DNA of 9,683 nt from Dokdonella sp. (GTDB lineage Bacteria > Pseudomonadota > Gammaproteobacteria > Xanthomonadales > Rhodanobacteraceae). Positions 1 through 4,894 of the stretch are shown here, piece by piece. Location: assembly GCA_030150315.1 (NCBI GenBank), contig JASLGB010000249.1, forward strand, positions 1 through 9,683, given 5' to 3'. Under the pieces are notes generated by a model. That model had not been told where the DNA came from, did no database searches, and saw only the letters and a program-made list of their open reading frames with translations. A program made the translations under genes and the position numbers. Every line of letters starts with the position of its first letter. Within the stretch, counting starts at the first letter, position 1.

Positions 1-838
1 GGCCTATGCGCTCGGTACGCTGCGCTGCCGTCCAGGTGCGCGCGGCCAGTTCGCGGATGGTCGGCTCGGTCGCCGCCAGCGGAATGTCCTCGGCGAAAGT
101 GTCCTCGGACGAGATCGACTGCGTCGGCCGGTCGGGCTGCACTTCGCCGCGATCGATGCCGTGCGCGAGTTCGGACAGGCGCAGGCCGTAGCGACCGAGC
201 TGCGCTTCGAGTGCGTGCGCGTCGAACGCGCGCAGTTCACCGACGGTGCGGATGCCGAGCGCGGCAAGACGGCCGTCCGTGACCTTGCCGACGCCGTGGA
301 TGCGCGCGACCGGCAGCGGTGCAAGGAAGTCGGCCACCTCGTGCGGGCGGATCACGAACAGACCGTCCGGCTTGCGCCAGTCCGACGCGATCTTGGCGAG
401 GAACTTCGCCGGCGCGACGCCGGCCGATGCGGTCAGTTGCGTCGTCTCGCGGATTTCCTCGCGGATCGAGCGCGCGATGGCCGTGGCCGAGGGCAGGTCC
501 GTCTTCGGCGAGGTCACGTCGAGGTAGGCCTCGTCCAGCGACAGCGGCTCGACCAGGTCCGTATGCCGCAGCAGGATCTCGCGCACCTGTCGCGACACCG
601 CCTTGTAGCGCGTGAAATCCGGCGGCACGAAGACCGCATCCGGACACAGGCGCTCGGCCCGCACCGCCGGCATCGCCGAGCGCACGCCGAACTGACGGGC
701 CTCGTAGCTGGCTGCGCAGACGACCGAGCGCGCTCCGCGCCACGCGACCACCACGGGCCGGCCGCGCAGGGATGGATCGTCGCGTTGTTCGACCGACGCG
801 TAGAACGCGTCCATGTCGACGTGGATGAACGTGCGCAT
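1..838 (-). CDS. dinB: DNA polymerase IV (DinB), C-terminus cut by window edge
   Basis: Y-family translesion polymerase that copies past damaged template bases. The first 279 residues are visible; the rest, including most of the little-finger domain, lies off the left edge (family length about 350). Seen: the N-terminal motif HVDMDAFYASVE with metal-binding D8, the second catalytic motif PLSLDEAYLDV with D102 and E103, the steric-gate position Y13 (Phe in E. coli), the stretch LTASAGVAPAKFLAKIASD, and the helix-hairpin-helix-like PVARIHGVGKV of the thumb. These align almost colinearly with E. coli Pol IV from residue 1, which fixes the ATG at 838. No good Shine-Dalgarno site precedes it. No LexA box that I can recognise lies upstream, so SOS control is not shown. 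It is divergent from the DUF4124 gene, about 150 bases away. The identification is very secure. Confidence 0.96.
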   Translation of the reverse strand, partial: MRTFIHVDMDAFYASVEQRDDPSLRGRPVVVAWRGARSVVCAASYEARQFGVRSAMPAVRAERLCPDAVFVPPDFTRYKAVSRQVREILLRHTDLVEPLSLDEAYLDVTSPKTDLPSATAIARSIREEIRETTQLTASAGVAPAKFLAKIASDWRKPDGLFVIRPHEVADFLAPLPVARIHGVGKVTDGRLAALGIRTVGELRAFDAHALEAQLGRYGLRLSELAHGIDRGEVQPDRPTQSISSEDTFAEDIPLAATEPTIRELAARTWTAAQRTERIG

Positions 839-864
839 CGACGCTGAGCCCGGGGAAGGCGTGC

Positions 865-870
865 ATCCTA
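865..870 (-). promoter_or_regulatory. Candidate -10 element for dinB
   Basis: TAGGAT on the minus strand, 4 of 6 matches to TATAAT, placed so that a transcript would start about 20 bases before the dinB ATG. No convincing -35 hexamer lies 16-18 bases upstream. The same eight bases, TAGGATGC, occur before the lipoprotein gene at 1574, which gives some support for a lineage-typical -10 context. This is weak evidence on its own. Confidence 0.3.
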
Positions 871-992
871 CTCTGCCGCCGCCGAGGCCGGCCGCGGCGG
901 CGCGCGGATTTCCTACGCGCCGGCACGGCTGCGGCGCATCGCGGTGGCGTGTCGCGCGCGCCAGCATGGCGCTTCCCGGACGGAGCAGGCCG

Positions 993-1541
993 ATGCGAAG
1001 CGTTCAATGGATGGTCGCGGTGATCGCCTGCAGCGCGATCGCGATGGAGTTGTCGTCAGCTACCGCGGCGCGGGCGGAGCCGGTCTACCGCTGCCGCGCC
1101 GCCGACGGCGCCGTCGCGTACCAGGACCGGCCTTGTGCGGCACGGCAGGCGCAGGCGGTGGTGACCATCGAACCGGCGCCCATGATGGACGCGGCTGCCA
1201 CTGCGGAAGCACCGGATCGTCGCGTGCCGGCATCATCGCGTACTCCTGCCAGAACACGCGCCGCGCGCTCCGCGCCGGCCACGTCCTGGCAGTGCCGCGC
1301 GGCCAGCGGGGAAGTGTTCTACCGCCATTCGCGCTGCCCGAAAACCTTGCCGTCGACCGCGTCGCCGACGCATCGACGTGGCGCGCCGCCTGCGCGCATC
1401 GGCGTTGCCGCAACGCCGGTGTCGCGCGGCCAGGCCTGTCGCGGCATGGCTTCCGGCTATGGCCGCAAGGGCGCCGATCTCGACGAACGCGCGTCGACCT
1501 ATGATCGCAATCTCGGACGTGATCCGTGCCGGCATCCTTGA
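993..1541 (+). CDS. Secreted DUF4124-like protein with duplicated cysteine loop
   Basis: 182 residues, function unknown. The start at ATG 993 is chosen because GGAG at 982-985 sits seven bases upstream and because it opens directly into a signal peptide (hydrophobic core about residues 6-22, likely cleavage after A28 in ARA-EP); the longer reading back to 813 would overlap dinB. The mature protein begins with VYRCRAADGAVAYQDRPC, which has the aromatic-x-C/W...DGxVxYxDxP pattern of DUF4124, common in envelope proteins of Lysobacterales. A second related unit (WQCRAASGEVFYRHSRC) follows after an Ala/Arg/Pro-rich linker (about residues 60-98). Cysteines fall as C34-C48, C101-C115 and C149-C179, so three disulfide loops are plausible in the periplasm. 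The middle is low in complexity and may be disordered. Gene reality is well supported; a biochemical role is not. Confidence 0.8.
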   Translation: MRSVQWMVAVIACSAIAMELSSATAARAEPVYRCRAADGAVAYQDRPCAARQAQAVVTIEPAPMMDAAATAEAPDRRVPASSRTPARTRAARSAPATSWQCRAASGEVFYRHSRCPKTLPSTASPTHRRGAPPARIGVAATPVSRGQACRGMASGYGRKGADLDERASTYDRNLGRDPCRHP

Positions 1542-1550
1542 TGCGTGCGG

Positions 1551-1579
1551 CGGACACTCGCGCCGTCGCGCGCTAGGAT
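1551..1579 (+). promoter_or_regulatory. Candidate promoter of the lipoprotein-DUF1801 unit
   Basis: CGGACA at 1551-1556 (4 of 6 to TTGACA) and TAGGAT at 1574-1579 (4 of 6 to TATAAT) are separated by exactly 17 bases. A start near 1586 would give a leader of about 20 bases before the ATG at 1607. It lies in the 65-base gap after the DUF4124 gene, so the lipoprotein need not depend on readthrough. This is an inference from spacing and consensus only. Confidence 0.4.
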
Positions 1580-1606
1580 GCAGCGATCCTTCCGCGAGAC
1601 AGACCC

Positions 1607-2347
1607 ATGCATCCGATTTTCCGTGTTTCCGCGCTGGCGCTGGTGCTTGCGACCGCCGCGGCCTGCTCGCCCGCCCCTGCGCCCGCACCGGCTCCCGCCG
1701 CTCCCGCCGCTCCCGCACCGCAAGCGCAGGGAACCAAGGAACTGGGCCTGTACCAGCAGCTGCTGGGTCAGAAGTCCTACGAGCTGGCGGTGCCGATCGG
1801 GCAGGAAATCGTGCAGAGGTTTCCGGACAGCGCGGCCGCGGCCGAGGTGCGCAAGACGCTCGACGAGATCACCGCCAAGGCGACGGAAGAAAGCGCACGG
1901 CGCCGGCTGGAGCGCCTGTGGTCGTACCAGACCAGCAAGGAATCGGGTTCCGAGCAGATCCACGCGTCGATCTACAGCAGCGACATCAACGCCGACGCGC
2001 GCGTGCGGCTGATCCTGCGCCGTCACGCCGAGTGGGGACTGAGCGTGTACCTGTTCGGCAGCGGCAAGGGTTTCGAGTGCAAGGGGTTGTGCACGCTGGA
2101 GGCCGGCTTCGACGGCAAGCCGGCGAAACTGGCGGCGTATCTGCCCGATACCGGCGAGCCGGCGATTTTCATCAAGGATGAGAAAGGCTTCATTGCGAAG
2201 ATGACGGCGGCCAAGGAGTTCACCATAAAGGTGACCGAAAAAGGCAAGGGCGCACGCACGTTGAGGTTCGAAGTCGGCGGCTACGACGCGGCGAAGTTCC
2301 CGCCGCTGGCGCCGTCCGCATCCAAGCCGCGCGCCAAGAAGAACTAG
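1607..2347 (+). CDS. Conserved TPR-like lipoprotein of unknown function
   Basis: 246 residues. A signal peptide (hydrophobic residues about 7-18) ends in a lipobox-like AAAC with C20 as the lipidated residue, so the protein should be anchored in the inner or outer membrane and face the periplasm. Next comes a Pro/Ala linker (about 22-40, repeats of PA and AAP), then a helical segment (YQQLLGQKSYELAVPIGQEI and following, about 49-90) that resembles a single TPR-type repeat. The C-terminal domain (about 105-230) contains the conserved-looking blocks ASIYSSDINADARVRLILRR, SVYLFGSGKGFECKGLC with C141-x3-C145-type cysteines, AYLPDTGEPAIFIKD and FEVGGYDAAKFPPL. I recall similar uncharacterised lipoproteins in Lysobacterales but cannot name a function. 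The DUF1801 gene follows after 16 bases on the same strand. The Shine-Dalgarno site is weak (GAGA at about 1596). Confidence 0.85.
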   Translation: MHPIFRVSALALVLATAAACSPAPAPAPAPAAPAAPAPQAQGTKELGLYQQLLGQKSYELAVPIGQEIVQRFPDSAAAAEVRKTLDEITAKATEESARRRLERLWSYQTSKESGSEQIHASIYSSDINADARVRLILRRHAEWGLSVYLFGSGKGFECKGLCTLEAGFDGKPAKLAAYLPDTGEPAIFIKDEKGFIAKMTAAKEFTIKVTEKGKGARTLRFEVGGYDAAKFPPLAPSASKPRAKKN

Positions 2348-2363
2348 CCGGACCAGGCACGAC

Positions 2364-2810
2364 ATGGCGCGCAGCCGGGCAACCACCGTGGACGGGTATC
2401 TGGACGAGCTGCCGCCGGAGCGGCGCGAGCTCGGAGCGGCCTTGCGCGCCTTCATCCTGAAGAACCTGCCCGAAGGCTATGTGGAGTCGATCGGTTGGGG
2501 CATGCCGGTGTACGAGGTTCCGCTGTCGCGCCATGCCGACACCTACAACGGCCAGCCGCTCGGTTACGCCGCGTTCGCCGCGCAAAAGCATGGCTGGTCG
2601 CTGTACCTGATGGGTGTTGCCATGGATCCGGCCCGTCATGAGGCGCTGCTGGCCGCCTTCGCCGCGGCGGGCCTGAAGGCGGATCTCGGCAAGTCCTGCC
2701 TGCGCTTCCGCTCGCTGGACGATTTGCCGCTGCAGGAGATCGGGCGCCTGATCGCGTCGACGCCGGTCGAGGCCTTCATCGCCGAACACGAGCGCGTGCG
2801 CCGCCGTTGA
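2364..2810 (+). CDS. DUF1801 domain protein
   Basis: 148 residues, spanning one DUF1801 (YdhG-like) domain, a small cytosolic fold related to the frataxin-like/iron-chaperone-annotated proteins of Firmicutes; its true activity is not established. Visible family features: VDGYLDELPPERRELGAALR at the N-terminus, ESIGWGMPVYEV, the central GYAAFAAQKHGWSLYLMG, and the C-terminal GKSCLRFRSLDDLPLQEIGR. There is no signal peptide or membrane segment. The ATG at 2364 lies 16 bases after the lipoprotein stop, suggesting cotranscription although the functions look unrelated. The stop is only five bases from the end of the convergent small gene at 2816, leaving no room for a separate terminator. Confidence 0.88.
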   Translation: MARSRATTVDGYLDELPPERRELGAALRAFILKNLPEGYVESIGWGMPVYEVPLSRHADTYNGQPLGYAAFAAQKHGWSLYLMGVAMDPARHEALLAAFAAAGLKADLGKSCLRFRSLDDLPLQEIGRLIASTPVEAFIAEHERVRRR

Positions 2811-2815
2811 GCCGC

Positions 2816-3034
2816 TCAGATCGCGTCGGGATCGGCCGACTCCAGCCGCACGCCGCTGGCGACGACCTCGTAATGCCCCTTCGACAGCACGCGCAATTCG
2901 CCGCCATCGGCGAGGCAGACCTTGGCCAGCCGTTCGATGTGCGCGTTGTCGTGGCTGGCGGGCTCGACGTAGACGTGCACTTCGTAATCGTTCCCGTCCG
3001 CGCCGTGCGCGTGGTACAGGTGCTTGAGCAGCAT
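2816..3034 (-). CDS. Small conserved-looking protein of unknown function (72 aa)
   Basis: Not recognised. The protein is cytosolic in appearance: no signal peptide, no membrane segment, one cysteine (C40), acidic with several His residues. Seen: MLLKHLYHAHGADGNDYEVH followed by VYVEPASHDNAHIERLAKVC and LRVLSKGHYEVVASGVRLES, an alternation suggesting beta strands around one helix. The start at 3034 is chosen over a longer reading (to 3139) because GGGAG stands six bases upstream and because the extension would overlap the start region of the divergent peroxiredoxin gene and reads like non-coding DNA. Codon use and GC at third positions match its neighbours. It is convergent with the DUF1801 gene and divergent from the peroxiredoxin gene by 110 bases. 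Confidence 0.7.
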   Translation of the reverse strand: MLLKHLYHAHGADGNDYEVHVYVEPASHDNAHIERLAKVCLADGGELRVLSKGHYEVVASGVRLESADPDAI

Positions 3035-3040
3035 GGAGGA

Positions 3041-3045
3041 CTCCC
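3041..3045 (-). promoter_or_regulatory. Shine-Dalgarno site fixing the start of the 72-aa gene
   Basis: GGGAG on the minus strand, six bases before the ATG at 3034. It supports the short start over the in-frame alternatives at 3082 and 3139. Confidence 0.6.
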
Positions 3046-3070
3046 GGCCGTCTGTGCCGAGCCATGTTAG

Positions 3071-3091
3071 CGCCCGTTGCATGAGCGGGCG
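3071..3091. promoter_or_regulatory. Imperfect dyad between divergent genes, candidate operator
   Basis: CGCCCG at 3071-3076 and CGGGCG at 3086-3091 form a symmetric pair around a 9-base centre; T3078 and A3084 also match, so seven of ten positions are symmetric. It lies between the 72-aa gene (minus) and the peroxiredoxin gene (plus), two bases before a possible -10 (TAGACT, 3093-3098) for the latter. It could be a regulator site or a chance GC palindrome. Confidence 0.3.
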
Positions 3092-3092
3092 G

Positions 3093-3098
3093 TAGACT
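3093..3098 (+). promoter_or_regulatory. Candidate -10 element for the peroxiredoxin unit
   Basis: TAGACT, 4 of 6 matches to TATAAT, about 47 bases before the ATG at 3145. I see no good -35 at 16-18 bases upstream; the region there is the GC dyad. Weak evidence. Confidence 0.28.
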
Positions 3099-3144
3099 GG
3101 CGTTCCAGACCGTCCCGTTTCCCGGGTTGCCGAGGACATTCGCC

Positions 3145-3684
3145 ATGAAACGCTTCCTGCTGTCGCTGCTGCTGTTCGTACCGTTCCTTCTGCCCGCCAC
3201 GGTGCCGGCCGCCGAAGCGGGGCCGGAGATTGGCCAGCCGGCGCCGGATTTCCGCCTGCAGGATCAGAAAGGTGCCTGGCATACGCTGCAGGCCGAGCAC
3301 GGCAAATGGCTGGTGCTGTATTTCTATCCGAAGAATTTCACGCCCGGCTGCACCACCGAGGTATGCACCTATCGCGACGACATCGTCGAGCTGCGCAAGG
3401 CCGGCGCCGACGTCTTCGGCGTGAGCCTGGACGACGTCAAGTCGCATGCCGAATTCGCCGAGAAGTACAAGGTGCCGTTCCGCCTGTTGTCGGATGCGGA
3501 CGGCAGCGTGGCGCAGGCGTACGGCGTGCTGGCCTCGAAGCTGGGCATGAAGTACGCCAAGCGTGAAACCTTCCTGATCGATCCACAGGGCAAGGTCGCC
3601 AAGCGCTATGTGGATGTCGATCCGAAGGAAAACTCCAAGCAGGTGCTCGCCGATCTGGCGGCGCTGAAGTCCTCGCAAGGCTGA
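3145..3684 (+). CDS. Exported peroxiredoxin, BCP/PrxQ type
   Basis: 179-residue thiol peroxidase that reduces hydrogen peroxide and organic hydroperoxides. The AhpC-TSA fold shows IGQPAPDFRLQDQKG (about 29-43), the active-site motif NFTPGCTTEVCTYRD with peroxidatic C69 and, five residues on, C74 as the likely resolving cysteine, the arrangement typical of BCP/PrxQ. VFGVSLDD, PFRLLSDADGSVAQAYGV and ETFLIDPQGKVAKRY are further family blocks. Unlike E. coli BCP, it has an N-terminal signal peptide (KR followed by a Leu/Phe core, residues 4-17, cleavage near A23-A25), so it should act in the periplasm. The start at 3145 is preferred over TTG 3127 because GAGGA at 3132-3136 lies eight bases upstream and the signal peptide begins there. 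The glycosylase gene follows after three bases, implying one transcript. Its reductant is not encoded here. Confidence 0.93.
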   Translation: MKRFLLSLLLFVPFLLPATVPAAEAGPEIGQPAPDFRLQDQKGAWHTLQAEHGKWLVLYFYPKNFTPGCTTEVCTYRDDIVELRKAGADVFGVSLDDVKSHAEFAEKYKVPFRLLSDADGSVAQAYGVLASKLGMKYAKRETFLIDPQGKVAKRYVDVDPKENSKQVLADLAALKSSQG

Positions 3685-3687
3685 GCG

Positions 3688-4269
3688 ATGGCAGCAACGA
3701 AGCGTGCCGGCCGAAAGCCCGCGCCGGCACGCAACGGGGAAGCATCCGCGGCCATCGTCGAGAGCTTTCCACCACAGGTTGCCAACGGTTGCCGCCTGCT
3801 GCTGCTCGGAACCGCGCCGAGCGTGGCCTCGCTCGCCAGACAGCAGTCCTACGCGCATCCGCACAACCTGTTCTGGCCCTTCATGGGCGAGCTGTACGGC
3901 GCCGGCCCCGAGCTGCCCTATGCCGGACGCATCGCGCGCCTGCAGGCGCTCGGCATCGGCATCTGGGATGTGCTCGAACGCTGCGAACGTCCCGGCAGCC
4001 TCGACAGCGGCATTGTGACAGCCAGCGAGGTGGCCAACGACATCCCGGGGCTGTTGCGGCGCCAGCCGGGGATTGTCGCGATCGGCTTGAACGGTGCGAA
4101 GGCGCATCAGGTGTTCTTGCGGCGCATTGCGCCGGCGATCGACGCGGATGCCGGCTCGCGCCTTGCCGTTCTGGCGCTGCCTTCGACGAGTCCGGCGAAC
4201 GCCTCGATCGCGCGCGCCACCAAGCTCGAACGCTGGCGCGCCTTGCTGGAATTCGTGTCGCCGGCCTGA
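3688..4269 (+). CDS. DNA-deoxyinosine (hypoxanthine) glycosylase, UDG superfamily
   Basis: 193-residue base-excision repair enzyme of the uracil-DNA glycosylase superfamily. Blocks match the hypoxanthine-DNA glycosylase (family 6) type: motif-1 region LLLLGTAPSVASLARQQSYA (about 37-56), AHPHNLFWPFMGELYG with N60, GIGIWDVLERCERPGSLDS (90-107), the strand IAIGLNGAKAH-like segment with N135 (about 129-140), and the motif-2-like LPSTSPANA (164-172). These enzymes remove hypoxanthine formed by adenine deamination; some also act on uracil. The motif-1 sequence GTAPS differs from the GSxPG I expect in most members. A basic, probably disordered N-terminus (about 25 residues) precedes the fold. The start ATG is three bases after the peroxiredoxin stop, so translation is probably coupled. 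A Mug/TDG annotation is the main alternative. Confidence 0.85.
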   Translation: MAATKRAGRKPAPARNGEASAAIVESFPPQVANGCRLLLLGTAPSVASLARQQSYAHPHNLFWPFMGELYGAGPELPYAGRIARLQALGIGIWDVLERCERPGSLDSGIVTASEVANDIPGLLRRQPGIVAIGLNGAKAHQVFLRRIAPAIDADAGSRLAVLALPSTSPANASIARATKLERWRALLEFVSPA

Positions 4270-4351
4270 GGTTTCCGCGCGGCAGTTTCTCGTCGTTCAG
4301 CTTGTGCAGTCCACGCTCCTAGGGCGTTAGTCCACTCAAGGAGAATGACCG

Positions 4352-4816
4352 ATGAAAACCTTGCTTTCCGGTTTTGTGGCCGCGGCTTTTCTGTTCGGAA
4401 CGATGGGTGCGATGAGCACGGCCAGCGCGAAGGAAGCCGATCTTGATTGCAAGCTGCGCTTTTCCTTGACCGGCTGGTCCCTGATCTACAAGCACGCCGA
4501 AGGGCATGGTGTGGTGACCTGCGCCAACGGCAGCACGATGCGCGTGAAGATCGAGTCCAAGGGCGGCGGCCTGACCGCCGGCAAGTCGCATATCGAGAAC
4601 GGGCGCGGAACCTTCACCGATGTGCGCCACATCAACGATGTGCTGGGCACCTACGCCAAGGCTGACGCGACGGCTGGCGCGATCAAGGCCGGAACGGCGC
4701 AGGTGCTTTCCAAGGGCACGGTCTCGCTGGCGCTGGCCGGCGCGGGCGAAGGCGTAGAGCTGGGGGTCAGTGTCGGCAACTTCGTGATCAGCAAGGCCGG
4801 TACCTCCAAGAAGTAA
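4352..4816 (+). CDS. Small secreted protein, possibly EipA/DUF1134-like fold
   Basis: 154 residues with a clear signal peptide (core about 5-20, cleavage after A26 in ASA-KE), so periplasmic or outer-membrane associated. I do not recognise it with certainty. The mature protein shows DLDCKLRFSLTGWSLIYKHA, then VVTCANGSTMRVKIESKGGG (C33 and C57 could form a disulfide), INDVLGTYAKADATAGAIKA and a Gly-rich end with VSLALAGAGEGVELGVSVGN. The order of a VLGxYAxAxAxAGA segment followed by a GxGxGxxLGxxxGxF segment recalls the EipA/DUF1134 and YSC84-like group of envelope proteins, but this is an impression from pattern only. AAGGAG at 4338-4343, eight bases before the ATG, is the best Shine-Dalgarno site in the window, so good expression is expected. 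A strong terminator follows 26 bases after the stop, so this gene may be monocistronic or end the 3145 unit. Confidence 0.85.
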   Translation: MKTLLSGFVAAAFLFGTMGAMSTASAKEADLDCKLRFSLTGWSLIYKHAEGHGVVTCANGSTMRVKIESKGGGLTAGKSHIENGRGTFTDVRHINDVLGTYAKADATAGAIKAGTAQVLSKGTVSLALAGAGEGVELGVSVGNFVISKAGTSKK

Positions 4817-4842
4817 TCGCCGGCAACGACGGCAGCTCCGGC

Positions 4843-4885
4843 AGGAAAGAAAAGGCCCGCGCACTGCGCGGGCCTTTTCTTTCCT
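4843..4885. terminator. Perfect 20-bp two-way intrinsic terminator
   Basis: Bases 4843-4862 and 4866-4885 are exact inverse complements around the 3-base loop ACT. The inner part is a GC stem (GGCCCGCGC) and the outer part is an A/T-rich tract: A-rich on the left arm, TTTTCTTTCCTT on the right. A U-rich tail therefore follows the GC stem on both strands. It sits between the stop of the secreted protein (4816) and the stop of the S9 peptidase (4895), which converge on it, and should end both transcripts. Confidence 0.93.
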
Positions 4886-4894
4886 TGCGTCGCG

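Noticed and set aside
161..847. Plus-strand open frame of 228 residues
   Set aside because: It is the antisense shadow of dinB; the dinB motifs on the minus strand are unmistakable, and the shadow is Arg-rich without domains.
1670..1722. Tandem GCTCCCGCC-like repeats that might be a mobile or phase-variable repeat
   Set aside because: They encode the Pro/Ala linker normally found after the lipidated cysteine of lipoproteins, and the repeats are imperfect.
3127..3144. TTG start six codons upstream for the peroxiredoxin
   Set aside because: ATG 3145 has GAGGA at the right distance and begins a standard signal peptide; the TTG overlaps that Shine-Dalgarno site.
2220..4107. Two long minus-strand open frames (326 and 346 residues) across the DUF1801-peroxiredoxin-glycosylase region
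   Set aside because: Both are antisense to genes with strong family motifs, and neither shows a domain.
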